NCBI GenBank assembly: GCA_000499405.2
Contig: HG738139.1
Location: 6,286,616-6,350,615 of the forward strand
Direction: 5' to 3'
Source: Onchocerca volvulus
Lineage: Eukaryota > Nematoda > Chromadorea > Rhabditida > Onchocercidae
DNA: 64,000 bases
The notes beneath the pieces are model-generated. The model searched no databases. It was not told the DNA's origin and saw only the letters and a program-made list of their open reading frames with translations. Numbering within the stretch: position 1 is the stretch's first letter; every line of letters starts with the position of its first letter. Below are positions 37,335 to 50,100 of the stretch, in pieces. Made by a program: the position numbers and the translations under genes.

Positions 37335-40187
37335 TTATTTATATTTATATTTACCAAAAAAAAGAAACAACCTTCCGGGTGTAATATCAACTTCTAGCCA
37401 GCCAACAATTTGCACTACCCATAATCGATAAAGAATTGATAATTTGCGATTTGTTAAATCGATTTCACAAAATGCGTGATAAATACTAGAAAAAAAATAA
37501 TAAAGAAGTTATTAATAAGTGAAAGAATGCAAGATGGGAAAGCAATGGCCTAAAATAAGTGGATGGATAAATAAACTTAAGTAGATGATCCATATGATAT
37601 CAATTTTTTTCAAATGATCATTCCAGAAAAATAAGAAAAGTAACATTAATGATCGACATGGATCAACTTCAAGCAATAAGATCTCTTTCTCTTTGGTGCG
37701 AAGAAAGCATAATCCTCATTAACTATTTGAAAAAAGATTAGACAATCTGGTTCCTTCTCTAAATTTCATTTGTTTTAATTAAATTGATCCCGTCCGCTTC
37801 TTTGCTCTTTTTCATGTATAATTAATGAGACAATCTGTGCGTAATCCGTAACCAAATAAATACATATTCCAAATTTCTCAATATTTTTAAGTCTTTTATT
37901 TCAAAAAAAAAATGAAGCAAAAATTCATTCGTTTTTCTAATCGATAACAGATTTTTTATCATTATAGCAATCAAAAAACATTAATAAATGTTTGACAAAC
38001 CTAAATACTGCTGTTGATAACCAATAAGCAAAAAGAACATCAATGGTATAATGAGTCCTACTAATAACCATACAAATCATTCCGATCCATGATAACAAAC
38101 GTGGTATATATCTGCAGAACATCAACTTAGCGTCAACTATTACATTAAGTTAAATTCGAAAAAAAAGTGATACCTTAGTGGTCTAAATGATTCAGGTAAA
38201 TAATAAGCTATTGTTAACGAACTGATAACCATAGCTAATGTATGACCTGAGAATAATAAATCACCACATAGCATTTCATCATCCATATCCTAAAAATGAA
38301 AATTCTACTCAAATAACCGCTTTTTATTAATTGCCCTGCAAATTATTCGTATTGGAAATATAGATATTAATTTAAAAAAAAAAAAAAAAAACTTTCGAAA
38401 TTTGTGTCTCGGTGATTATAGAAAATAGCTTTCTGTGGAACGAAGCGAACAGGTGAAGGGAGAGGAAATCGGAAAAATGATTACAACCATGTATGATCCT
38501 TGTGCATATAGCAGCTTTCAAACTATTCAACCAATAGATAAAACGATTATGATGCTATTTAATTTTTAGATCACTCAGTTTAATGTTAAAATCGAAAAAA
38601 AAAAAAAAGAAAATAAAAACGAAGTTTCAAAAAATAGTTTGGAAATGAGAATGCGAGGAATGTTTGGCAAAGAAATTTACAATGAACCTGAAATCCAAGT
38701 TTTACTGCTTGAGAAAAAACACGCCATGCAATAATATCCCATTTTTGACCCGTACGATTGCTTTGGTTTCGGCAACGTTTATTATTATCAATATAACCGG
38801 GCGGTAACTGTGTACAAAGCAATGATATTGTCCGCATAGTATATAAACAAGCTGCAAAGTTAAGATAATGTGCAACTTTGGTCATTAGCAGTGCAAAAAC
38901 TTCTTCAAATTACATATATAATTAAGAATGAAGAAGCTATCATTGAATTATGTTTTTATGAAATTTTCTCACAAAGATCTATTCTTTGATCTTTTTTAAC
39001 AATCACAAGAAACTGAAGTACAGCAAAGTCCAGAAATTTAAAAATCACCATATATAAACAAACAGTCTGAATGTCAAGCTATGTAGCGATTAAATAGCTA
39101 AGATATAATAGTGATCATGCTACCGATAAATGCTCTAAACAAGTTCTTATGATCAATCATTCCTTCGTCAGCATGAATCTAAATTCCCACCGTGCTTTAC
39201 ATCTGACCAGTCTTTATAAATTATCAATCGAAATATCATCGAGCATACCGACATTACTACAATTTTATTTGTGGTTGCTACTGAAATTGATGTCAAATCC
39301 AAGTTTAAAATTCTACTTTATAGTATAGTATGAACTTACCCACAATAAAAGCAATTCGTTGGATAATAATTAAACGATTTTTATGAAGGAAAAGCAAAGT
39401 AAAAAAGAAAGTCGAACAAAGTGTAACCATTGCATCTCCAACTTTCAATGTCCATAATAATTCTGGCACAACTGAAAATACGATATCAGGCAAGGCTTCC
39501 CTGAAAATTAATACTTTAATCAATCTTAAAAGTGAAATGTACTATTAAAGAAATGAACAAACAATGAAAATATGCCAGCAAATCATTTTGCTCAATTTAG
39601 TAACACATATTATTTCTACTGAAAATCTTACAAAAAAACAATGTTCAGAATTGAGGAGAAGCAATGAAATTTTTATTATTAAAATTTTAATTTTTATGTT
39701 AATTTATAAACAAACCTTCCAACGAAATCATGGATATAAGCCAGGGCAATCCAATTACCAAATGCGGCCAACGTCAAGAATGTCAAAACGAAGAGTAATT
39801 TTCGTAGCTCAACTCTTCCACCTGTTACATTCATAATCAGGTAACGCGTGAATTTACCGTTACCGTACTCTTTTTCTTCTTCTTTCTCTTCCTCCTCTTC
39901 GTAAGCCTCGCTGTTTTTCTTTTCTTCTTGAGTTAGCTGTAAATGAAAAATAAAAAAACTTTTTTCAACCACTGGAAGCATCTCATTACTAAATTGATAA
40001 AACTATAGCGGATCCAGAATGATAATGATCCAGAGTGATAATGTTCATGTGATGATAGAAGCTGTGAATTTCTTAACAATGATTCCCTAACAATAATGCC
40101 AAATAATTTTCTTTGTTGCCTAAACGACAGTTCTTCCCAAACTTTAAAATAATCATACTTTATGCTGCAAATTGAATTTGAACTCAT
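37335..40187 (-). CDS. Sphingomyelin synthase family (SMS) membrane enzyme
   Basis: Transfers a phosphocholine-type head group from a glycerophospholipid to ceramide at Golgi or plasma membrane. Seven exons join in phase: 40187-39990, 39936-39716, 39500-39340, 38851-38688, 38289-38174, 38111-38001 and 37485-37335, giving 373 aa, close to human SMS1 and SMS2 (about 365-413). The family motifs are intact: ALPDIV in the first luminal part, CGDLLFSGHT with its catalytic His, and HYTIDVLFAY...F..YH carrying the second His and Asp. Several hydrophobic spans fit six membrane passes. The N-terminus has an acidic run (EAYEEEEEKEEEKE) and no recognisable SAM domain, which argues against the SMSr/SAMD8 branch. 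The last exon may instead have a donor at 37354, but the frame closes naturally at TAA 37337-37335, overlapping an AATAAA signal. Confidence 0.85.
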
Positions 40188-40189
40188 TG

Positions 40190-43100
40190 CTTTCGTTTGA
40201 TAAAGTTTTTTTTTTTCGTCCTCCTTTTTCCATCTTTAATCATTCTGATGATACCTTCTTTAGAAATTACCTAGGAGATATATCTCGGAAGCTATGCAAG
40301 AAGAATAGGAGGAGAAGAATCTAGAATAAATGTCACCTTCTTAATTCATTTCCAATGCAAATAATAGCAAGCATAAAGGAAAATGAATTCATTGAGTAAT
40401 TTTCTTCCATGAGAATGTTTTTAAAGAGATCAGTAAAATTGAAATATAAATGATTTCGAATATAGAATTACTATTCAAATTACTCCACAATATAAAGATC
40501 AATCCTATTCTGCATTTATTCGCTTTTAAATGGCGGAAGAAAAAAGCTTACGATAAAGAATTAGAAATATTAATCAAAAACTATCCATCAGATATAACTT
40601 AATATCGAAACGGAATATTAATATGGTATTTGAGGAGGTTCCTAGCTCGAATAATTAGTTTTATTTCGATTAGTTTAGTTTTATTAGAAAAAATGAAAGG
40701 TATCTATGGAAAGCTGAATTGATATAGACAATGGTAATAGCTTAGAAAGAATGAATAAAACTTTTAGATGCACTTTCAAGGTTTTCAACTAAATAATCAA
40801 ATTTCAAAATCCTAGTAAAGATCAAGAAGAAGTAAAAGAAAAGCAGTAAATAAACAAATCTATTTTTGCAGTCCTTTTTTTCCTTTCTTCCCCTCATTGT
40901 GCTTCATTTATTATTTTTTTTTTTTTCATTCATTTATGATTGAAAAATAATTCGTTGCATTTTAGATATTTCTAGATGATTCCCGCATAGTGAAACTACA
41001 AAATTCCAGTTCAAAATACGAAAATGATGAGTGTCATAGTTATTGCAAATAAGATTACAAAAAAAATCAATCACTATATTTCTAGCGCAATTTTGTAAAC
41101 AAATGAACTAAATTTTTATGAAAAATGTGGGAGCAGTTTGGCCGTTCGATCTCTGATCTTTTAAATAATATCAAGAGATTAGATTCACAGCCTGATTAAA
41201 TCCCTCGCTATAATAATAGCACTTGAAGGTAACTCTATTAAGAGTTGCTCTCGTTGCCATAGCAAAATGTATGTCCAATGTTGAACAGAGCTAGGCTATA
41301 AATGTCGTCAATTGAGACCATACCAAGATTGAATTTTAGTTAGCAATAAGTGCAATCAGAATGACACTAAAATAAGGCGAAGATTTTTGTTCTTCGAATC
41401 TTTCAAGTTTTGTTTCAAAAAAAAGGAATTTCATAGGGCCAGCCAGATGGATTAATAATGTCAACGGAGAGAGAGAGAGAGAGAGAGAGAGCATTCCCAC
41501 AGGAAAGTTTGCTGGAAAAAGCAATACAATGTGCAATATAGTATGACCTATCATATATATTATTATCATGATATCCATCATTATCACTACACCAGCAGAG
41601 TAGAACTTTTTTTACAGAAACATTGTTACGAGCAGCTACAATACAGAACAAACAATTTCACCTCTTCCATAATATTTTTGATCAACGTCACATAGACATG
41701 CTGTGCAAATAAGTTTTAACAAACGACAAATATCGGATTAACTTATTTGAAATATCTATTTGTCCCCTCCACCTGCAATGTCATTTGTCTCATTCTTTCG
41801 ATATCAAAACATAATTTCGAGCTTTAATCAGAAATAATATTTTACGGAACAATTTGGGATAAATATTAATTTATCAAGCTTGTTTATTTATTTATTACGG
41901 ACATTTCTTCCATAGCTAACATCTTGAATAAGCCATCTTTTTTCTCATTTGAAAATTTCGAAATAGTAGAAAAAAAAATTATTTAAATATATGGCTTATA
42001 TTCAGGCCAGAGTTTGCATATAATTTTAAACAATGTTTTATTTCGACTAAATGATTATTAGATGTTTTAAATGAAAATATGCCAATGCAGAAATGAAATG
42101 AAATTTTAAACAGTTTGATCATGAATTCATCCTTTATAACTCATTAGATTGTGTATATCTACGATCTGATACTTGGTGAATGTTATCCTATTTATCTTTA
42201 TAGCCACTTTAACAGCTTTACTTTGAAATATATTTCCAAGCAAATTGCTCTGCGAAAAATTTATTTCCAAAATTTCTCAATTTTTTTTTAAATTTGAAAA
42301 AAATTGAAAAAATAAACTAATATTTTTGATTGAAAACATTGAATTTACTTGAAAAAAATATGCGATTAGAAGAAAAAGATCTTAAAGCTATGTAATTTTA
42401 TTAGAATTTCATTGTTATGTTACTGTAAAAGCAATCATAATATTATGGTGTACAAATCTGTTCTTACCAATCAAAAAAGAATTAATGAAATAATTTTAAC
42501 ATGACTTGAAGGAAATACCTGGAAATTACTAGCTAGCAAATATCGAACACTGTGATATCAACATTGTAAGAGGATCTGATCTGCTGAATTGCTATATCTC
42601 GATAAAAATCAGAAAGCACTGTTTAAACAGAATGATTCAAATTAGATTCAAATGATTTAATTGTTGTCAAGTTGAAAAAAACAAGCAGAGAAAACGGACA
42701 TACTTGATAGATTAAAACTTTTGAAAAGATGATAGAAAGATAAGGAATGGATCTCAGTAAGTGTGATACAAGGAAGAAGAAACTTGACTGAATCCTTTGA
42801 CAATAAATGGCATGATTATTCATTATGATTGCTTTTATTTTTCTTTTTTTTTTTTTTTTTTTTTAAATCAGACTATTAGAAAAAATACAGGATAAGCTCT
42901 GAATTACAAAAAATCAGATTAAAAAAAAGTAACAGAAAATTAGATAAAATCAGATTAATAAGTAATCCTTTTCTCTTCCTACATAAAGCTCAGAATTTTT
43001 AATTTCCCATGACAAATGATTAATCTATTAATACGACATCCCACATTCCAGCGAAGTAACTTGAAACAAAGATCTTTAGTATTCAAAGAACTTTTTCTTT

Positions 43101-43270
43101 GGATTATTCATCAATATTTAAAAAAAAAAAATAATCGTTTGCAAACTGCCCTATGAAGTGAATTTACAAAACTTGAGGTCTTTAAACCTTTTAACATTCT
43201 AAAACATATATAATAGATATAGATATATTGTAAGAGTGGAAATTCGTTTCGATCATTGAACTAACAGTTT
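40190..43270. other. Intergenic, no gene seen
   Basis: AT-rich region upstream of the sphingomyelin synthase gene, where its promoter should lie. It contains a (GA)n run of about 25 bp at 41467-41491 and poly-T/poly-A runs. No coding chain recognised. Confidence 0.45.
41467..41491. repeat. (GA)n microsatellite
   Basis: About twelve uninterrupted GA units. Confidence 0.9.
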
Positions 43271-43571
43271 CTACCTGAAAATCAATATTTTATGTTCCCC
43301 ATCCATACTTTCGAATATGCGGGTGGCAATATCGATTCCAATTGTATGCACATAGTTTAAAAATTTAATTTTAAAGTACTCCTTCCATAAAAATGTTTCT
43401 TTTACAATACCCACGTCACGACGAGAATTCAAAACATCTTTACACATGGAATCAATCATAAGCTTAGAAGGATTATATTTTTAATCGCAGGCAAGAAAAT
43501 TTCATCAATTTGAAAAATGAACTGACCGCTTGACCGTATGTGTCGCCATCACTGTCTACTCCAGAATTTAC
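43271..43571 (-). CDS. Candidate exon pair of an unrecognised gene
   Basis: Two exons on the minus strand join without a phase break: 43571-43527 (VNSGVDSDGDTYGQA, TTTTTAG acceptor, GTCAGT donor) and 43462-43271 (begins LMIDSMCKDVLNSRRDVGIV and closes at TAG 43273-43271). The second frame is free of stops for 63 codons and has a balanced amino-acid mix. An upstream exon ending at 44914 (MAHLEYTFNVHVSFKQ in one frame) would also join in phase, giving 94 residues. I recognise no family, and the last exon may continue through a GT at 43275. Treat as a weak model. Confidence 0.35.
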
Positions 43572-43911
43572 CTAAAAACAATTCACTGCTTCATTTGTTA
43601 AGATTTAAAAAAACAACAAAGGCTTGTTTGCCTGACAGCAACTTTTCATACAAACTAGCATATGTGCTTATTTTTTAAAGATTATTTTGATTGTTTTCAA
43701 CAAAAATGTTCCTTGCCTATTCCTCTCCTCTTCTCCCACTCCTTCTCAACTCTTCATTAAGTTTCTAGCATCTTCCTCTTTTCCATTTCCTGACAGCTTA
43801 CATGAATTTTGTTCATTTCACATCATCAAAAAGTTTCCTATTATTTCTCATTACTTTCTGAACAACCAGCGACACCTGCCTAGCTTCTTATTATTTTTTT
43901 GTTGGTTATTT

Positions 43912-43913
<2 letters not shown>

Positions 43914-43942
<29 letters not shown>
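43914..43942. repeat. Poly-T tract (about 29 bp)
   Basis: Uninterrupted run of T. Confidence 0.9.
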
Positions 43943-43943
<1 letters not shown>

Positions 43944-44527
43944 GTCAAAATATTTTGCTCTTCTTTTGCAAGGATCTTTCGTGAAATTTGTGTTGACATA
44001 TGTAATAAGAATTGATACTTCAAGCTAACGCTGTATTTTCAATCTTTAATCTTATTTTTCATTTTATTTTGTTTCAGAGTTCCTTAAATTCCCCATTTTT
44101 TCCCTACTACTTATCAATACAGCGATTCGGTTCTTTCACAGAATGTTGAACAATAGAAGACTGGAAATCATCAAATCTAACTCAGATCACGTAATTAAGG
44201 ATAATCGATTCCACTAATAAACTAATTCAAGATTGATATTTAAAAAAATCCTTAAAAGTCAATTTCTAAAATTTTAAAGTTAACCTTAAAAAAAAACATT
44301 AGCATCCACCATCGATGTTACTAGTTATGATCAAAAAAAAAATTCTGAAATAATTAAATGAACTGCATGATGGAATTTTCTAGAAATGGACTGAAGAGAA
44401 ATAAAATCGAGAACGGAATAAGCAGCAGCTGTGAATATCGAGATTTCCGGACCGACAAATGGATGGATAAGTGAGAAAGTTGACAAAATTTCCCTAGCAT
44501 AATATGTGTATGTGTCAGTTGGTGTTG

Positions 44528-44530
<3 letters not shown>

Positions 44531-44623
<93 letters not shown>
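44531..44623. repeat. (TG)n microsatellite
   Basis: About 46 perfect TG units, the longest simple repeat in the window. Both frames across it give only His-Thr or Cys-Val runs and are not coding. Confidence 0.95.
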
Positions 44624-44624
<1 letters not shown>

Positions 44625-44913
44625 ATCACGTCAGCGTATTTCCTGGCAATAAAACACTAGGTGTGAATTCCATTAATGCAAAACAAAAGGATGCTGAAGA
44701 TAAAAATAGGTACAACAATAGCGCCAAGTGTAAATTGCTACTTTTTTAGAACACGGGAACCAGAATGCAAACCATTTAGATTTTGAAGTTTCCTTCAGGA
44801 TAGCTGAAGTACGTAATGAAGCTATTATATTCGGTAAAGCGAATGATCAGAGGAATTGTGGGGAGAAACATCTTCAACCCATTCTCAAACTTTCGATGAG
44901 TATGACGTCTTAC

Positions 44914-44982
44914 TTGCTTGAATGAAACGTGGACATTGAATGTGTACTCCAAGTGGGCCATTCTTGGTAAGCAGAAGTGGCG
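44914..44982 (-). CDS. Candidate single exon, possibly PDZ-like
   Basis: Bounded by TTATTCCACAG at its 5' side and a strong CAA/GTAAGA donor at 44914-44913. In the phase that accepts one carried base it reads SPLLLTKNGPLGVHIQCPRF, and NGPLGVHI resembles the second strand of a PDZ domain. A possible first exon near 50098-50050 (ATGAAGAGG start, GTAAGT donor) ends with one carried base and would join. In the other frame the exon reads MAHLEYTFNVHVSFKQ and joins the exons at 43.3-43.6 kb. The two readings exclude each other and neither is confirmed. Confidence 0.3.
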
Positions 44983-44999
44983 CTGTGGAATAAACCAAA

Positions 45000-46580
45000 C
45001 GTTAAGGTATAAGTCTTCCGTTCAGTAAATGGCTGAATTGAATCGACAATCACATCATGAAGAAAAGAAAAGATTCGTCATCGAATAATAATTAGACTGT
45101 CAGTAACAAAGCATCTAATGATGGAAAAATGAGATTCAAAAGCAACTGGCCATCAGTAACAAGATAGTATTTATTCGGTGATGAAACAATGTTATTGTTC
45201 GGTAAGCAAGTAAGAAGAACTATTTGCATTTCAAGAAGAGTAATTATTAACTTACCGCTGAATAATAATGCGTGTTTCTACCATGCATGTTTCTACCTAT
45301 TCTTCCAGTTTCTTGAATCAAACAATGCTACGATTCATCGTACCTTAAAAAAATGAAACAAATTAAAAAGATTAAATTTGATTTAAAAGTTACACATTTA
45401 ACAATACAAGAACTTGGATCTTTCCATTCGATATCTGTCAACAGGAATTCAATAAAACTATGCATGAAATTTTCAACATACAAAATTGATCATCATACTT
45501 ATAAATTTGTATCATTTCATTTTCCTCATTCTTAAATTTTTTTGCGCATAAATATTTAGAATGAATTGAATAGCTATTCATATTTGGATAATATTACAAT
45601 CTTCATTCGCAAACATTTATTACGGAATCTAAAAGAAGGAAATGCAATAATATCTCGTAGAGTTTATTACGTATTTGACTACAAATGCTGACATATAATG
45701 CAAATAAAAGAATAGAGATATCGATGCCAGTATCATAATCAAAAAATAAATGCGTAATCTGAGTTCTCGTTTACCAACAATAAGTGAAATATAAATTTAA
45801 TTATCTAATAACAACGTAGTATATATTTCTTTCCTTAACTTGCTATAAATTGAAAATGAATGAAAACATGGGTGATTCTATCATTCTCTGCAAATATTCA
45901 AGAACAAATTAAACGCATATATTTCGTCATGTTTTCTAATCATATTAATTAATCGATAGTAATTCTTTGTCATTTATATCAGAAAAGATGGATATTTTGA
46001 AAAATAAATATCATGAAGTCAAAATGTTCCTCAACACCTGATCAAGAAAGGAATGAGTGAATCAATAAATCGAAGCAAAAATTCTTATATTAATAATTGT
46101 TTAAAACCACATAATTATAGAAGTAGCTAAATAAGATAGAAAAAGATATATTTGTAAATGTCAAAATTTCACAAAATCTGTGAAAGTCACAATAAAATAA
46201 TGGAATGGATAGAATGTAATGCTTTCTGATGGAATATGAACAAATGTACGGAATAGTTTTGGTGATGGTGAAATCACAAAAGTAAACAATGAGCTGCTGA
46301 TGCATGCAATATTCAAAATGTGTTATCATTAATGTTGAGAAGTTCCAGAAGGCTGAAAATCTACAATAAAACGAAGAATTGGCATAAACAAGGAAATGGA
46401 GCATTGTAAGAATAAAAAGTTGAAGGAAATATGTTAGGATGGAGAATGAAATCTATTCTGAATTATTGGTGAAAGAACAAGCGTTGTTTAATAAAAGAAC
46501 TGAAAAATTGTGATCATAGGGGCAATCAGATAAAAAGGAAATACTGTGGAAATGAAAGGCCATTCTAAATATATTCAAAT
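45000..46580. other. No gene seen
   Basis: AT-rich, with only short frames lacking splice support. Confidence 0.5.
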
Positions 46581-46581
46581 A

Positions 46582-47156
46582 TTAGCTGAACCGGGCCATG
46601 CTCCGCGTGGACGATCCAGCTGGTTTATGGGGGCCGGTCACGCTTCGCATGTCCGGCTCCAGTTATTCTATATAAATAAAAATGTCAATGTTCGTGTGTT
46701 CAAAATCTTAAACCTCCGAAAATTCTTAAACACGGAACTTATTTATATTAATTCAAAGTCTTAGATATCGGAAAATCCTTAATCTACTGCTTTGAAACTT
46801 TGACACAACATTGCATTCGAATACGCCATGTTTTTAAACATTTATTATTCTTTGTTACTTTTCATTATTACTTGTTATTATTTATTATTATTTAATTATT
46901 AGTTATTATTTATTCTTAGAGAAATGGGAGAAAGAAGGAGAATGAGAGAAAAAAGGAAGGTGGAGTCAATGAACTCCGCCCCTCACTTACTTTTAGTTGT
47001 CACGCACGTGATACATGAAGAAAAGTAAGTATGTTGATATAGAAGCACGCGCCTATTCGAATGCAAGGTTGTGTCAAAATTTGAAAAGAATCGGTGGAGA
47101 ACTTGCGGAGATCATTGCGGAGTAACAGGTAGCATTTACATTTTTATTCATACAGA
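46582..47156 (-). mobile_element. Non-autonomous Helitron (575 bp)
   Basis: On the minus strand it begins TC at 47156 and ends CTAA at 46582, flanked by A and T. The 3' end carries two hairpins with three-base loops, GCGAAGC (about 70 bases in) and GCGGAGC (about ten bases from the end). The first 230 bp or so at the 3' end and about 240 bp at the 5' end match the helicase-bearing element at 10.0-13.0 kb, while the middle is a short A/T-rich joint. It is therefore an internal deletion derivative that the longer type could have mobilised. Confidence 0.85.
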
Positions 47157-47159
47157 TTT

Positions 47160-50100
47160 TATGAAAATCGATATGAAATTGTACAGTTTCTTCTTTACAT
47201 TCTTTTCTACTTCATGACAAAGATCTATTCAGTTTAATTTTTAAATTCATTTAATGCATTTAATTCAAGAAATTTATCCTAAATTGATTATAAATGAATG
47301 ATTCCATTCTTTCACATTTTCACCTATCTTCCTTTTCGCAACTTTTTTCTAGCAAAAATCTTGCAGATAATAATATAAACAATTTTTTCAAGTTAAATAA
47401 TTAGCAATTAACAAATTGCGCAATCGAGCGAATATTTTGGCAAAGACTTTGCTTTAAGCCTAATTAGCAAACCTCTTTGATAAGCGTCATATACCTATAA
47501 TTGAAACTTGGCTGTTACTGATTCTAAAGACATGAAAGACAGTTTTTCTTTCTTCTTTTACAAACTTATTCCTTCTCGAGAGATTTAAATTTATTAGCAA
47601 ACTATTACATTATAAAATGCGCGTGAGAAACCGGTTTTAGGAAGAAATGAAAGAAAATATGTTTTTAGAATATTTTCTGCTTTGTCATCAGTTTCCTCTT
47701 CGCTATTTTTTTAAGCAAAAGTTTGTTTATCGAAATGTTTGTACGACATCGTACACAGTGTGCCATATTCTTTTTTCACCTTTCTATTTCTAATAGTTTA
47801 TTTTAACAAGACGAACAACGAAAAGGTTAAAATAGGTCAAGTGATCTAAATATGTGCACTAACACGAGAAACAAACCTACCAACATCTACAGTTTCAGAA
47901 ATTTACCGATGTCAATGAATATAGTGAAAATCGCTTCCTTCAAATGCACTCTCTATCTCTCTTTCGAACAGTCAAATATCTTCTCTAATAATCCAATTAA
48001 TAAATCTGTTTTTGATTATACTTTATCACTCTTCCAATAAATATCGGTTGTACATGAAAAAGAAAGTAAATATGAAAGGCATATGTTAGATTAAAACTGA
48101 ATTAATTACGAATTCATTAATAAAACTGAGTGATTCCCCTCTATCTTACTAGGGAAAGTACTACGTTAGATAGGTGATATTTGGAAATAGATATGAATTT
48201 TAATGAAATATATGGATCTGAGTTAAATTTATTCCTTGGACTCACATCATATAAGGCAAAATGATTCTAAGCATTCCAAACATTTGTTTTAAAAAAATTA
48301 GCCGCTTCAAAAAGCTTCACTCAATGGCTGATAAATGAAAGAACAGAATAAATAAAGAAAAAAGAGATGGGGCAGAAAGATTATCTCTGATCCAGGTGCA
48401 ACCTTTTTTTTTTTTTTTTTGTAATTATCAATGAATTTCTAACTTTATCCTGGAAGACTGAAAATCTGAAAACTTCCAGCTAGTAACTTTGAGACAATTC
48501 AGAAATTTAGTCGTTCAAATTTTAGACTATTCTCTTGATTGCTAAGCATCGCTCATTTCATTGTGACTTTTTTAAAGAGCAACTTAATTGTCTCTTTATT
48601 GATTTCATTTGAGAAGATAGAAGAGGATGGAAATTCGATTAAGAAAGATCTATTACAGTATAAAAATGAGGCATTAAAACTAATTGAAAAAACGTTTGTA
48701 CCAAAGTGAACTGAAAAAAAAGAACAAAAAAAAGTTTAGGAGTATGACGAAAAAGCGATATAAATTGGGGCAATCAATCAAATCAAGCTATACATTATGC
48801 ATCAAATATATCAAAAAACAAAAGATTTAAGAACTGAATATGAAGTTGCCAATAGAAATTTCATTTTTAATGATAACATTGTTGCTTCATAGTTGGCATG
48901 CTCAATTATAAAAATTAATGGAGTTAGAGTTAAGTTTTTGTCATGATATGTTTATAGATTTTGTTCATTTTGTTTGTGAGGAAGCAAGGAAGTCTGAAAA
49001 GTAGCATGACAAAAATAAAAAAAAAATTTATTAAGAGAACTTTTTTTTTTTTATTTTTCCTCCTTTTTAATTTCTTTTTTTCATGGAATAGATTAAAGTT
49101 GCTTTTTTCCTGGCGTTCGTATGTTTTGTTTTTCTTCATATTCTGAATAGTTTTGATTCTTTTATGAAGAAATAAAAATAGAACTAGAACTTAGATATTA
49201 GAGAAAATGTAAAATAAACTGTCTAGGATCCGAGATATCATGGGAGATTTCGAAGTATCATGAAAAATTAGAGGGAACTAATAACTGAAGTCAAACGGGA
49301 TGGAGAAAGCATGGATATGGACAGATGAAGGACCGATTAAATAAATGGAGAAATAAAATAGAACAAAATGACCATAATGAAATTTTTTTGGGAATTGATA
49401 GAGACGTACAAAGTTTATCAGTCCATAGATATATTTCTAAGTCTAATTCACAAATATGCATCAAGAGATTCGGATGTATAATTTGCCTTTGTTTCACAAT
49501 ATTCGGAAGTACAATAGTGTAATACTATTAAAAAAATTTGTTGCATTAAGAAATCGCTAATGAATAAGATGCAGGCGACTAATTCCTGCTCAGTTTATTT
49601 TCGTTCTGAAATGCTTGTTTAATAGTAGAAAGAATCCTCGAAATTCAAAAGTTGGAGATTTTTCATTTCTAAATTTTAAATAAAATAAAAATTTTATGAG
49701 TGTAACAATTTGCAATTTAGAAAAAGCTATTTTTTGGAGAGAGGAAAACTAAGCAGCGATTTTGCCAAATAAATCGTACAATTGCATCCTGCCATAATTC
49801 GTCAAATTATCGAAAACAAATGTGAAGACTGGAAAATTGGTCGAAGTACAGATGGAAAGTTTAAAGGATCTCGAATTATTCGAAAAATTTAGATAAAAGT
49901 GTCGATATAACAATGCAGATCAAACAACCGACTGTGCAGAGTGGCGATTAAAAATTTGAATCTTTCATGACTACATTAGCAATCCATTGCAGAATGGGGC
50001 TGGTTGGAAATGGAATTTAGCACATCGTCAAAAAGGGTAAAGGTCACATCAACTACTTACATCGTATCGCCGCATTGTCACCATCCGTCTGTATCTTCCT

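Noticed and set aside
41336..41651. Frames rich in Leu-Ser repeats
   Set aside because: They arise from the (GA)n microsatellite.
44354..44749. Long His-Thr and Cys-Val frames on both strands
   Set aside because: They are translations of the (TG)n microsatellite, not genes.
48930..49146. Lys-rich and Phe-rich frames on opposite strands
   Set aside because: Both are by-products of poly-A/poly-T sequence.
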